Assembly (NCBI GenBank): GCA_905221605.1
Contig: CAJNDS010002080.1
Coordinates: 1,395,596 to 1,459,595, forward strand
From: Symbiodinium natans
Lineage: Eukaryota > Sar > Dinophyceae > Suessiales > Symbiodiniaceae
Reading direction: 5' to 3'
Length of the DNA stretch: 64,000 nt
Position 1 is the first letter of the stretch; the number at the start of each line of letters is the position of its first letter. The translations under genes were made by a program, and so were the position numbers. The notes under the pieces were generated by a model, which worked only from the letters and a program-made list of their open reading frames with translations, did not search any database and was not told the DNA's origin. This document shows, piece after piece, positions 21,779 to 31,949 of the stretch.

Positions 21779-22130
21779 ATTGAATTGGATCATTTTCAAC
21801 AAGCATCATACGAGCCATTTGTTTGCAAATGCGGGCTAGCTGCCTCCCCCCACCCTCCCATCCTGCTCTCAAGTCGTTGCTTCAAAGAATGTCGTAATCG
21901 TCGTGCCATCCATGAGATGTGCAATGCATGGCAATCCTTCAATTGAACCTTTCCAAGCCCATCGTGCGAGCATTTTTGTTTGCAAATGGGGCTACCTTCG
22001 AACCCCTCTACCCCTGCTCTTTTTTAATCCGCGCAAAATTTGTTCAAGAATGTCCAGCCATCAAGGGACACTCCTTCAACAACCATGTGGATCCATTCCA
22101 AACTCATCGTGCGAGCATTATGTTAGCAAA
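21779..22130. repeat. Three diverged repeats, about 150-160 bp apart
   Basis: Related blocks begin near 21785, 21943 and 22090. They share the order ATT(C)CAA, CATCRTGCGAGC / CATACGAGC, and TTTGTTTGCAAATG followed by a G-rich word and GCTA; the third copy reads ATGTTAGCAAAG. Between copies lie C-rich spacers. It looks like an old tandem duplication. Confidence 0.6.
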
Positions 22131-22374
22131 GTCGCACCAGCTGTTGTCAGGTGAGGACAAACCAGCGACAAGTTGGAGCCTTTGCACAAAACAACTCTGG
22201 AAAGACACATCCGCGCGTGCCCAGTGAGAGTCGCAGTGATCATGTAAAATCGCGTTCTCTCTGAGGTTCGAAGTCGTTGCTGTCCAGGAGTACGGAGGCC
22301 AATTGTCGGGCTCTGAGCTGCAGAGGCGAGGAGATGTGCTTCGTTGAGTGTGCAGGTGTCGATTAGTCCTGACA

Positions 22375-22640
22375 TTCGGCCAGGAAAGGCAGGATGCATC
22401 AATTTTCATATTATGCAATTCTGCAAAGAAGCTTCGGAAACATCAGGTCGATCAGCGCATTCTCGATGCCTTGGGCCTGGCATCCTCAGAGCTGGACTTC
22501 AACGTGCCGGCCTGCCATGATTCAGACGCATGGTCTCGCTGCAATCCTTGAACTTGTTGCAAGTGGACAGGTTGCTGCACATTCTGATACAATCCTCGTG
22601 TCACCACTACCATTTCCACGTTTTCAGGCAGTTGACTTGT
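22375..22640 (+). CDS. Unrecognised exons upstream of the GNAT fragment
   Basis: After a GCCAG acceptor, a frame reads ERQDASIFILCNSAKKLRK and then QRILDALGLASSELDFNVP. A second frame from about 22512 reads THGLAAILELVASGQVAAHS. Both look coding and could be 5' exons of the acetyltransferase-like gene. No family is recognised in them alone. Confidence 0.4.
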
Positions 22641-22699
22641 TTCGATGGCAGTAGCAATGGTCGGATCTTCATGCCAGGATCCTTCAAGTCAAGCCTGCT

Positions 22700-22720
22700 T
22701 CGGCCCGCCCCCCCCCCCCC
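22700..22720. repeat. Poly-C run
   Basis: About 16 consecutive C, bounded by GCCCG and AACAACC. It may serve as part of a polypyrimidine tract or be a simple repeat. Confidence 0.85.
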
Positions 22721-22864
22721 CCAACAACCTTTAGAGCCTCATGTTACAAGGGACAACTCCGTTCAGTAAGTGTAAAGTAGTCGCACATCTAGTCGCACTA
22801 GTTTCGTTACCCTAGGCCAGGAGGCCCAGTAGGCCCAAGGCATTGTTCTGCTTGGCTGTTCCAG

Positions 22865-23361
22865 GTGGGACGTGGTTTCAAAGAAGAATGGTCTGAGAGT
22901 ATCCGCATGCCTGCGATGCAGCTTGACTCAAGCAGCATGCGTTTTGGTGGATTGTGGGTGTTGACTTCATGGCTTCTAAGGGACCAGCTGCGACTGGGAG
23001 GCCTCGGGGTTAGGCTGTGCCATTGGTACCATCGCTTTGAATTCATGACTTCTCGGCATCGACCAGGCTCTGGGGATGGCTCTCTACCGCACGGAGCGGC
23101 AGGTGTTGCAGGCACGACGACATATTGGGTACCTGCCAGCTTTCGTAGCTTTTCGCAAGTTTGTCGTTCCGCGATTTCGTTTTTGCTTCTCATTCCAGGG
23201 CGCTTTTTTCATCGCAATCAGGTCGTATACATTGGCGTTGTGCCAGCCTGTCGGCGACAACGCATCGGACGAGCTTTGGCAAAGCTGGCATGTCATCAGT
23301 TAGAGTCTAGTGTTGCCTCCACTTATTTCGTCATACTTGTGGCGAGCTGGAGTATCCACAG
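22865..23361 (+). CDS. GNAT-type acetyltransferase fragment
   Basis: The exon 23222-23361 opens after an AATCAG acceptor and reads VVYIGVVPACRRQRIGRALA followed by KLACHQLESS. This is GNAT motif A: a beta strand, then the acetyl-CoA pyrophosphate loop R-x-x-R-I-G-R-A-L and a helix. It ends at a GT donor (23362). Upstream frames in 22865-23215 (FRKFVVPRFRFCFSFQG, RLGGLGVRLCHWYHRFEF) may be its earlier exons. The substrate cannot be inferred. Confidence 0.55.
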
Positions 23362-23465
23362 GTAAAATCAATCAGGCAAGTCGCCAAGCCAGGGCCGCAG
23401 ACTACGTCAAACTTCAGTACCCCGCACAAATCCACATACGTGCTTGAGCGCTGTTGTGTGCACAG

Positions 23466-24128
23466 GCGGGATCCTACTTGCACTTGCGTTGTGGCCATGC
23501 TCCCGAAGGCTCATCCGGCGGAGGCATCTTGCGAAAGCAGCAAGAGACCGCATCGACTTGCAAGACCGATTCGTTGAGGCAGCTGACTTCTTAGAAGCTG
23601 TTGGCCTGAAGAGAAGCTTGGCGACAGAGGGCGACCAGGCCAGTCCGCGCACTGCCGCGAAGCTCCACATCTGATTCAGCTGATGAAATTGAATCAGATG
23701 GTCCGGACTGTTGGTTTGTGTGGGAGGCCTGCTTCAGGTTGGACGTCCGAAAGCTAGGCAAGCGCCAACTTCTCAGTGAATCATGATCACAATGCGCCGC
23801 ACCCTTCCTGCTGCGACCTTTGCCTCGCCTGCCCATGTACTTTCAGGCGGTTTAATACGGCGAGCTGGTTGTTATTTGGTACAGTATGACGCTCTTGGTT
23901 GCTCATAGCACGGAATCTCCCCAAGGTCAGCGCAAGCTCCTTGACAGGCACGAAGATAGGTGGGCTGATGCTTCGTCAGTGCAACTGCGAGACTCACAGG
24001 CCTGAGGGCACTTTGTCGCAAGGCTTGGCCGGGCGACAGGGAGCCTGGTGATTGTGGGGGCGGTGCTGCATCTGTTTGACGCAGGTCTCTTGGTTTGGGA
24101 AGAGGTCCTGGCGGAGGTTGGCACGTGA
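23466..24128 (+). CDS. Small membrane protein with acidic middle
   Basis: Exon 1 from about 23466 reads GILLALALWPCSRRLIRRR, a membrane span with a basic stop-transfer, and continues RIDLQDRFVEAADFLEAVGL. A second frame at about 23656-23777 gives SDSADEIESDGPDCWFVWEA and LDVRKLGKRQLLS. The last exon at about 24030-24128 gives GSLVIVGAVLHLFDAGLLVW and ends EEVLAEVGT at TGA. The predicted protein has membrane spans at both ends and an acidic loop. Exon joins are inferred. No family is recognised. Confidence 0.45.
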
Positions 24129-24875
24129 TAGCGGCTTGTGAGGTGTAATTCTACGTGTAGATACATATATACATATATATATATATATTACACATCTATT
24201 TGTATGCATGGTTGCGCTTCCCGCCCCGTTCTTTCACAGCAGTTAGGCAGCAGCAACAACAGAAGCAGCAACAGCAGCAGCACGCGCTTCTTCATCTTCT
24301 TCAAATCCCGGAATGGAAATCCCAACCCAGCTCTGCAAAGTATTTCCTGTGAAGTAGGCCATGCCTTCCCACTGTCCCACCTTCATCCACTTTCCACAAA
24401 CACTGCCGACGGCGCGTCGCAGTGATACTGATCACCGAGACGACCAGCGACAAGGCCACGGACCTTGCTTGGCAGCTGTAGTCCTAACGTGAAGCACGGC
24501 ACCAGGGATGAGGCATTAGATCACTGTGCTCTAGCGGCTTGGCACAGGAAGTTTTGCCTGTATCGACATGGTGCCTGAAGCTGTCTGGACCCTGGTGCAG
24601 CCTAGTGCACCCGGCTGCGCGTGAGTTGTTTGTTTTGCATTGCAGTCACCACTTCTGAACGAAAGAGAGCTGCGGGCTCCACTTGTCCAGAATTGTTAAA
24701 GATGCTGCTTCGCCATGAGCCTCGCAAGCATCGATGAGCTACGTCATCCTGATGCACTAACTCATCACGTCCTTGACACAGGCCGGGACAGCATACATGC
24801 TATCAAGTGAGTCGCAGTGAGTCGAAGTGACCGAATCACAGCTGGTTTCAACATGTTTCAACCAGAGTAAGACAG
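24129..24875. other. Spacer with (TA)n
   Basis: Contains a (TA)n/ATATAC tract at about 24161-24190 and a short CAG-rich stretch near 24250-24285. No gene is recognised. Confidence 0.5.
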
Positions 24876-25950
24876 GCACTGCACGTGTCATCGTCATCGG
24901 CGATGTGCATGGTTGCGCTTTCGAGCTTGCCGCGTTGCTGGCTCTCTGACTCTGTTGGGTTTCCTCGAGTTTGGAATCTGCGTTTGCAGAGAATCTAGGC
25001 AGACCGCGTTGCAAAGGCTAGGTCCGTTTCATCTTCTGCTATAGTCAGAATTCAGCGGCAACTTCTCAGTTTGTCAGGCCAAGTGTGGGTACTCCAGAAG
25101 CAGTGATGTGCCTTGGCCTGCATGAGGGGGCTGCTAGCCAAGTGTTGAAGTCATTGTATGAATGTCCGTGAAAGAGACACAGGTGGTCATCCTGCTTGGC
25201 GATTTGGTGAACAAGGGACCTCACTCTATAGAAGTGATCCGCTTGGCAAGGGAGCAGGGCCTACATGCCATTGCTGGCAATCATGAGTTCATCGCGCTAC
25301 TTGGAACACAGACCTGATGTTGGCTGCCGAGAGTGGCGATGTGCCACCTTTAGGAGACCCTTCGTCTGATAACTTGGAGACACTGCCCCTTCAAAGGCTT
25401 CAGAAGTGGGAAATATGGAAGCAGACTGGAGTCGTTCCCAAACCCGACGAGCACGGAAGCTGGGACTGGTTGCCGCTGCTGTCTCTCGATTCTGTTATTG
25501 TGACATGGGAACCGGTGCTACTGGTGGCATGGTAGCCATAGGCCACCTGGCAGCCTGCACATGCCTACACGCGGCTTGCGGCTTGAGGCTGTGGTTGTGC
25601 TGGCTAAGACTGGTCCCAGGACTGACGCAGACCTGGACTTCATCAGGAAATTGCCCCTGACAATTCGGCTGCCAGACCACGGCGTGCTGTTGGTGCATGC
25701 TGGACTGGTGCCTGGCAGACCGCTGCTTGAACGAGCTAACAACACTCTTATTCAGCTACAACTTGCAAGAATCTTTCAACCAACATGGCATGCAGTCGGA
25801 CTGAAAACGGGCTGCAGACATTGGGAGTCGCGACGTTCGACTCTTGTTTCTGACAGGCTCTGTGAACAGTCAGCAGCCGACATGGTGATGCTACGCCTCT
25901 TGTACAGCAAGATTCATGCGAACCTCGACGACATATGGCTTTCCGTTTGG
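24876..25950 (+). CDS. Calcineurin-like metallophosphoesterase (ApaH/ALPH-like)
   Basis: This superfamily uses two metals bound by GDxHG, GDxVxKGP, GNHE and HAG motifs. Its members include Ap4A hydrolases, ApaH-like mRNA-decapping enzymes and Ser/Thr phosphatases. Exon 1 (24876-24940) reads ARVIVIGDVHGCAFELAALL and ends at a GC donor. Exon 2 (from about 25162 or 25183 to 25311) reads VVILLGDLVNKGPHSIEVIR and HAIAGNHEFIALLG. A frame near 25395-25490 reads LQKWEIWKQTGVVPKPDEHG. An exon near 25615-25735 reads DFIRKLPLTIRLPDHGVLLV and HAGLVPGRPL. A later frame has AADMVMLRLLY. The motif order and the 'KGP' form favour the ApaH-like group over PP1/PP2A. The distal GHD-type metal ligand was not found; it may lie in an unplaced exon. 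Confidence 0.78.
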
Positions 25951-27092
25951 CTCAGCCCAACACTGAGGGAATCTGGTGAAAACAGACGGAGGGCGGTACA
26001 CCTACCAAGCCAGATACGACACCAGCATGGGCGAACCGTGCCTTTGCCACACTTCGAGCTCTGCCATGCGTCTTTCTGAGCCGAATGTCTGTCCAAACAT
26101 GGCTTGTTGCCCGGTCTTGCACACTTTCAAAGGTTGCTGGTCGCTGCCAGTCATGGTTGCAACATTCGGGTAACAAGATGTTTTCCTGAGGTGGGCCGCA
26201 GCTTGGAGCTCCTTTGCTGCTTGGTGGCTCCGGCTTGTAAGCTTTGTAAACCGTGGATCTGAACAGCTTCCTCCTCCACAAACCTCACAAACCTCGGGAT
26301 CAGCCTGTCGCAATGCTAAGCCTATCATCACACGCTACCATCACCAGGTGGTAAATCTTGTAGAAAGAGCTGGATGTGCCTTCCGTCAAAGGTTTCTTGC
26401 AGCCCGCCGACAGAAGACATGCCGAGGCAAGTGATGTTCGGACATGTTCCCTGGCTGCTTCCTTCTTGACAAATGCTTTGAGACTTTCAGAGCTCTAAAT
26501 TTGGCTGGCAATTCAAGGATGCACCACGTGGTTTGCAGCAGTACCTTCATGCCATTGGGCTGGACACGAACTGCTGCAATGGGGGAAGTCTGACTGTATC
26601 TTCGCCGGTAAAGTTAGTTCATGTTTGTTGCCCTTTTAAACTGTAAGTGCAAGCTCATCGGGGCCGCCCAAATGTCTTCGCGACGGCTCTTGCCTCACCT
26701 CCAGTAAGGCAATGATTCTTCCATCACAGCTGGTGCAGGCGCGAGCTCCTTTTGCTTTTACGAGCTGTTATGCTGGCGAATGTGGGGGCACAATCATTTG
26801 CGGTGCAGCTGTGTCAGACATGGTCCGTGCCTCTAGACACTCCAACCATCACGCTCGTCTTTCAGTGCCAACTCCTCAACCAATGTGCCAATCATTCTCC
26901 TAGCAGGTTCTCACTCAAGCTCTCCCTATCATCGGAGGTACCAGCACAAGGGAAGCTGATCGAAGATGAAGCTGGGATTCGTCAATGGTGTGCTGAAGAT
27001 AGCCTAGCCACAAAAGGATGATGTCGTTGCAGTGTGCCTGCTTGACCGTCTGACGCTGGCCTTTCTTTGCTTGTCACGTGCCGCATGGCTTC
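25951..27092. other. 3' part of the phosphoesterase or spacer
   Basis: Fragments such as VVNLVERAGCAFRQRFLAAR (about 26350) and LVQARAPFAFTSCYAGECGG (about 26730) look weakly coding but match nothing I recognise. The end of the phosphoesterase gene is probably here. Confidence 0.3.
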
Positions 27093-28082
27093 ATGGCGCC
27101 CAATGGCTCAAGCAAGACTCTGGATGGTTACGGACTGCTGCAAGCATGGAGGCGGGATTGCCACAGTTTGACCCGGTGGTCAAACTCTCTTCCTGACGAG
27201 GCAATGGACTTACACTCGCCTCAAGCCTTGGCATCCCTTTCCCTGTCATTTGCGCAGTATGCGAAGCACTCGGCAGCGCACTCCAAAAAATCGAAGCGTG
27301 AGCCTCCAAGACGGCATGTGAGAAAGGCACATTCGACGTGCGACCGGCTACTGGCTCGCTTGCTCGTGTTTCTGACGCTGTCATTCATCACACTTCAAGC
27401 TCATGGCTTCTATTGGTTGGCTCTTCCTTGGTTTAAGCTTTCGAAGTGGCCGAATGTGGCAGCTGAGGGTGCATTCGGCGTGCTAGTGGTTTCGTTGCTA
27501 TCGTTGTTCGCTTGTACAAGTCTGCTGGATCCTGGAAGCCCGACTGGTGGAGACAAGAGCGCCGATTGGTGTGATCGCTGCAAGGCGCAGAAGCCTGAGA
27601 GATGTCATCACTGCTCCGTTTGCGACCGCTGCATACTCAAGATGGACCACCACTGCATCTTTACAAACTCGTGTGTTGGCTTCCGGAACCAGCCATACTT
27701 CCTGTCCTTTGTTGCTTTGGCGATGTTTGCCTCTGGCTTCGCTGCGTTGGCTGTCGTGCCTCAGGTTCCAGGTGCTTTGCTTGCAGCGTTCGATCCCGCA
27801 CGTAGTCTCTTTGCGCAGCTTTATGTGATTCTGCTGGCAGCCTCTGCATGTGCAAGCTTTGCACTGCTGTGGGATCTGCTGCTCGCCCAGTTGCATGGCC
27901 TGCTCCGCAATGAAACCACCATAGAAAGCATGCGGAACTGGGCTGAGCGTCGCAGCAGCCCGTATGATCGTGGGGTCATGGAGAACATCGTGGAGGTCTT
28001 TGGACCGCGGGCATCGGGCTTGCCAAGATGCATAGTCAGATGCATGGACAGTGTGGACCAGTTTCTGACAAGTGCTGAATGA
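27093..28082 (+). CDS. DHHC-type protein S-palmitoyltransferase
   Basis: DHHC enzymes attach palmitate to cysteines of membrane-associated proteins at Golgi, ER or plasma membrane. The ORF is uninterrupted, about 329 residues from ATG 27093 to TGA 28082. The order is: a polar N-terminus; membrane spans near LLVFLTLSFITLQAHGFYWL and GVLVVSLLSLFACTSLLDP; the Cys-rich domain (CDRCKAQKPERCHHCSVCDR); the catalytic D-H-H-C at residues 185-188; GFRNQPYF; spans near FVALAMFASGFAALAVV and VILLAASACASFALLWDLLL; and NETTIE, the TTxE motif. All zinc and catalytic residues are present. It is intronless over this length, unlike many neighbours. The substrate cannot be inferred. Confidence 0.95.
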   Translation: MAPNGSSKTLDGYGLLQAWRRDCHSLTRWSNSLPDEAMDLHSPQALASLSLSFAQYAKHSAAHSKKSKREPPRRHVRKAHSTCDRLLARLLVFLTLSFITLQAHGFYWLALPWFKLSKWPNVAAEGAFGVLVVSLLSLFACTSLLDPGSPTGGDKSADWCDRCKAQKPERCHHCSVCDRCILKMDHHCIFTNSCVGFRNQPYFLSFVALAMFASGFAALAVVPQVPGALLAAFDPARSLFAQLYVILLAASACASFALLWDLLLAQLHGLLRNETTIESMRNWAERRSSPYDRGVMENIVEVFGPRASGLPRCIVRCMDSVDQFLTSAE

Positions 28083-28454
28083 ACTACCAAACCTTCGCGA
28101 CAGGAGTACGGTTGCAACCGGTCTGTGCAGGAGCGCCAGTCGAAAGCACTCTTGCTGACAGCATCCAAGGAAGTGGCTTCTACATGGCATGATCCCATGC
28201 TGTGCCAAAGTGCAAGCATGCATGACTCAGGCTGCGCGGCGTGCTAACAAGAGAGATTGAATTGACTAGCAGCTTGCCTACCTTGATGGAGTCAATTTTT
28301 GGTCACCATGGTCACTTGATCACCTTACAGGCCAGACAGGAATCTTGCTGACTGCTGTAGGCCCCCATCAGCTAAGCGGGAACTGCCTCGCTGTGGATGG
28401 TTGAAGCATGTTGAAGCATTGATGCTGTTTTGGATTCAGGGGCTTCAGGGAGTT

Positions 28455-29035
28455 CAGGGGTTGCTCGGAATACAAGTTCACCTGGGAGCTTGCCCAGGTC
28501 CTGGCAGAAGTCTCCCAAGCGCTTGGGCCTGGCCTCAAGATCGGCATTCTTTCTGGAGAGACGCAAGGCATTGCGATCACTGTGAGTGCTCTTGGATCTT
28601 GATGGCTGTCTACTTCGTAACAAGCTTCTAGCAGAATCGTTCCAACCTGCTGGCCTTTGGCCTCAGCTTTGAGCCACGCTGAAAGAGATCACACGTGCAC
28701 ACCGTCGAGACTTTAGGCACGAAGATCACAAAAGCAGCATCAGACAAGCCGACTCAACTAGAAGCGCCTTCTCGCCGGTCGATGCGTGTGCCGTTGATGT
28801 GACGCGCTGCTAGCAGCCATGAACAAGGCAGCGTCTGGCTTCTTAGTTTTGCTACATGGACACGTGCCCGGACCAAAGCCCTGTGTCCCGGATCCGCAGC
28901 AGGCACGTGCGATGCTGGATGCCCTCATGGGCCTTTAGCTGAGACAGTCCTGCGCAGTCTTGCAGTCATACATAGTCGTCTGATGCGCTCAGCAGTTGAG
29001 CGGCTTGGAAAGTTTTTGATCTTTCATGCATGCCT
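28455..29035 (+). CDS. Unrecognised multi-exon candidate
   Basis: A frame at about 28457-28600 reads SEYKFTWELAQVLAEVSQAL and GLKIGILSGETQGIAITV. A second region at 28815-29033 is open in a frame with LAETVLRSLAVIHSRLMRSA. Both look coding and lie downstream of the palmitoyltransferase on the same strand. No family is recognised. Confidence 0.4.
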
Positions 29036-29780
29036 TCTAAGCTGAGCTGCGCTGTTTCTGCTGAGTCTGTTTATTGATGGACCTGTCTTGATAGTGCGGT
29101 GCTGTCATGTCAGGTTCGAGGCGCATCAGGTGTCATACGGTGTAACTTTGCCTGTCTACTAGCTCCACGGCCGATATTTTCAGGGCACTCGTGGGTCGCA
29201 TTTTAAGCGTTTGATGCATGCACACCCAGAGGAATTGAGACTCTGCCATGTGTTTTGATGACTCAATCCAACGCCATAAACTAAGCAACGGACCTCAGTA
29301 CGCAAGACGTTTCTTGAAGTGGTGTCTGCATGACAGTTTGAGGCCCACAGCGGGACCAGAAAAAAGATGAAAATGCGGAAGATTGGAAGGCTGCATCTTC
29401 TTGCCAGAGCTTGCGGTTTCGGCAGATGTGGTACGCATGTGATACCATGTCGATGCAGGCATCTCTTATATTATCCTATTATGTAGCGACTCCTACGTGC
29501 AAGGACAAAAGCATCTGCAAAGGCACCTCGGAGGCAAAGCAGCGGACAATGAAATAAATGCCTGGCCGGAACTGAGAACCCTCTATGACTCTACGTGCTC
29601 GTACGTTATAAGTAGCTGCAAGTGGGATTTCCTTAGCAATCAGGCCGATGAAGCGTAGGGCTGTACGCCAGGGCGTCTCACTGAGGCTTTCTTATTGGCT
29701 TCTGTCCCTTCGACAAGGCACAGGGCTTGTGGAAATGACGATCACCATCTTGAGCAGCAGAGTTGTTTCCTGGCAAAGTT
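29036..29780. other. Spacer, nothing recognised
   Basis: No coding-like frame, repeat or RNA gene is visible. Confidence 0.5.
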
Positions 29781-29889
29781 CCCAGAGACTCCAAAACCCC
29801 TCAATTAAGGAATATACCTTAAGTTATAGTAGGAACCCTAATATGATTTAAGGTATATTCCTGAAATAAGGGGTTTTGGAGTCTCTGGG
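29781..29889. mobile_element. MITE-like element with perfect 21-bp inverted ends
   Basis: The left end CCCAGAGACTCCAAAACCCC(T) at 29781-29801 is the exact reverse complement of the right end at 29869-29889. Just inside, AAGGAATATACCTTAA and TTAAGGTATATTCC extend the pairing, so almost the whole 109-bp element can fold into a hairpin. Non-coding. Confidence 0.8.
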
Positions 29890-29916
29890 TTTGAAGCTCT
29901 GCACACGCAGTCCGTT

Positions 29917-30144
29917 GTGGGCGGCAAGCGGACGATCGAGCCCTGTGACAAAATCCACTCGGAGGCTCGAGGGTGTGCTGTCAAGAGAATCATCTCACGA
30001 GTTTGCTTGCTCACCTGTTACGCTTGCAAAGACTTGAAATCCAAGAGTGAGCTGCAGATTATCCGAGAGAAGTTCGAAGCCCACAAAGATGGCAAAGAGG
30101 GCAGTGATCTGAGAATCAAGTACGAGGACACCGTCGTGTGGTGA
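29917..30144 (+). CDS. Short charged ORF, uncertain
   Basis: A 75-codon frame ends KDGKEGSDLRIKYEDTVVW before TGA, preceded by CYACKDLKSKSELQIIREKF. The charged composition looks coding. It sits beside the 29781 MITE. No family is recognised. Confidence 0.3.
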   Translation: MGGKRTIEPCDKIHSEARGCAVKRIISRVCLLTCYACKDLKSKSELQIIREKFEAHKDGKEGSDLRIKYEDTVVW

Positions 30145-30900
30145 AGTGTCGAAGTCTGGGCATGCTCTGGGGCTTTCCATGGGTTTGGTCGGTTCGGTTT
30201 AGGAGAGAGGATATCCACGAATTTCTGCAGCAATGAAAGGAGTACTCGATTCGCGACTTGGAGTTTGCCGTCCAGGAGTCCGAGGCTCCAAAACAAGCAC
30301 CTCAGTTTAGGGCCTGCGATTTCGGGATTTAGGCCCTGACTTTGGCAGAGCTCATAAATTCCTCCCTCCGGCTCTTCAAAAGCTTGAACCTCTGGCGAAG
30401 ATGCAAAGCCACAAAGGCAACCTGATATGAGAAACGTGCTATGTAGGCATTTTCCAAGACAGGGTGTGCCCGCATGTAGCCCAAAAGGCTACCATACTTA
30501 TCAGAGGAACCCTTCCTGAAGGGTAACCCTTTCGGAAAACCCCGTATACTACTTCGATGATGCTATGACTAGATGCCGTGTTACCGCCAGGATCATTGCA
30601 CGGCAAAGACAAAACATCACTCTACTCAAGGCACTTCTGAAAGAATGCACCCGAGAGTAATAACGCTCGCTCTCTGTTCAGACTCCATACTTTCTTTGTC
30701 ATCCGACCGCCACTTAAGATGTTTCCTCCCCCCACCCTACCCTGCATAGGAGGCAAGTGACCCAAACGGACGTGCCTACACCCAACATTCTTCCGTCAGA
30801 GTGAGGCCTACGGACGAAGAGAGGTGGAGCGCTTGCGGAAAGAACCCAGGCCGGCAACATAGACCTTGGCCCAGTAGGTCAGTAGGTAGGGCCTGCTTGA
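30145..30900. other. Spacer with a small hairpin
   Basis: Around 30475-30545 short inverted repeats (AACCCTTCCTGAAGGGTAACCC and neighbours) resemble the interiors of the palindromic elements elsewhere. No gene is recognised. Confidence 0.4.
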
Positions 30901-31529
30901 TGCGATGCCCTTTCCAGGTTCCAGTGTGAATCTGCGGCACACGGGGACAGAATATAGCAGTCAGGCAGAGAAGGTCGGCTGGGATTTTTACACAACTTTC
31001 GGGCTTCAAAACTGCTCAAGTGCGTCACGGCTTTCCTCTAGTCCAGGCATTTGGACACACAACGGCTCTCAGAAAGGGCCGATACAGGCGGGTGGGTGAA
31101 GTCCGGGTATAGCCTAGCCTAGCCTGGCCCTTTAACCACACTTAAACCACTAAACGAGCAGCCCGGGAACCAATGAGAGCTGCGCAGCCCCATGTCTTTC
31201 CACAGAAAGGTCCAAGGCGCTGCCCGCTGATGTCAACCAGTCGCCTTGCTGCAACCGGAAAGTCGGAAAAGGTCTCCAAAGGTGAGACTTCTCGACGCCT
31301 CTTTCCTGCGGCTCTGCCACGGAATGCAGTCTTCGTGCTGCCTGATTTCTCATGTGGTGCGGGTCCTTTCTGGGTTAGTGCCGTCGTGCTTTCCACAGCG
31401 GTGCCTGATCTTTCTCAGGAAAATCTCACAGATGAAGCGGGAGAGCACGAACTTGGCGCAAAAGCCGGGCACATACTCCGTACCTTGAGAAACCTGAAGC
31501 AGCAGAGCGAGATATGGTATAGAGTCTAG
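30901..31529 (+). CDS. Unrecognised exon candidates
   Basis: A frame at about 30905-31000 reads GSSVNLRHTGTEYSSQAEKV and GWDFYTTFG. A second frame at 31240-31527 ends ENLTDEAGEHELGAKAGHIL and RTLRNLKQQSEIWYRV. They look coding, but the connection and family are unknown. Confidence 0.35.
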
Positions 31530-31708
31530 AGACAGCAAGGATAGGTTGCTGCAAGAAGCTACAGACAGCTACAGATGTTTAGGGTTCAGGGTCTACAGAA
31601 ACTCATGGGCACCATGAAGTCGCTTCAGTCATCAGACCTTTGCCTCCCTGAGGTCGGCTGCTCTGGAGGACTGCGAGGCCCGCAAGAAGGTGGGGCCGTT
31701 CTGCAATG

Positions 31709-31775
31709 CAGCTATAACCCAGTTATAAGCCCCTTAGGTGCCCTAACACGGCTCCAATTCGGGTTAGAAGTATAG
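31709..31775. mobile_element. Small imperfect palindromic element
   Basis: CTATAACCC near 31711 and GGGTTAGAAGTATAG near 31761-31775 form imperfect inverted ends around an interior containing AAGCCCCTTAGG. It resembles the other short palindromes but is weak on its own. Confidence 0.35.
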
Positions 31776-31949
31776 TGAGAATTGGTTCATAAGTACCATG
31801 TCTGAGGCGAGGCTCCCGTCATAAAGTGCGAACGAGTGAGCAGGGCTGCTGCACTGCTTCCATTTCTTAAGGGTTTTTGAGGTTCGGTTAAATGCAGCCG
31901 CTGAGCCGCTGAGCATGGATGGTATGGGCTTCGCGCAGCGCACTTCGAG

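Noticed and set aside
25790-25830. GLKTGCRHW as the GLDTGC motif of ApaH-like enzymes
   Set aside because: It follows the HAG motif too closely and lacks the intervening metal-ligand segment, so it is probably chance or intronic.
27104-27112. TGGCTCAAG, the end of the dinoflagellate spliced leader
   Set aside because: Only nine bases match, and the site lies inside the palmitoyltransferase coding frame. It could be chance; no fuller relic was found near other genes.
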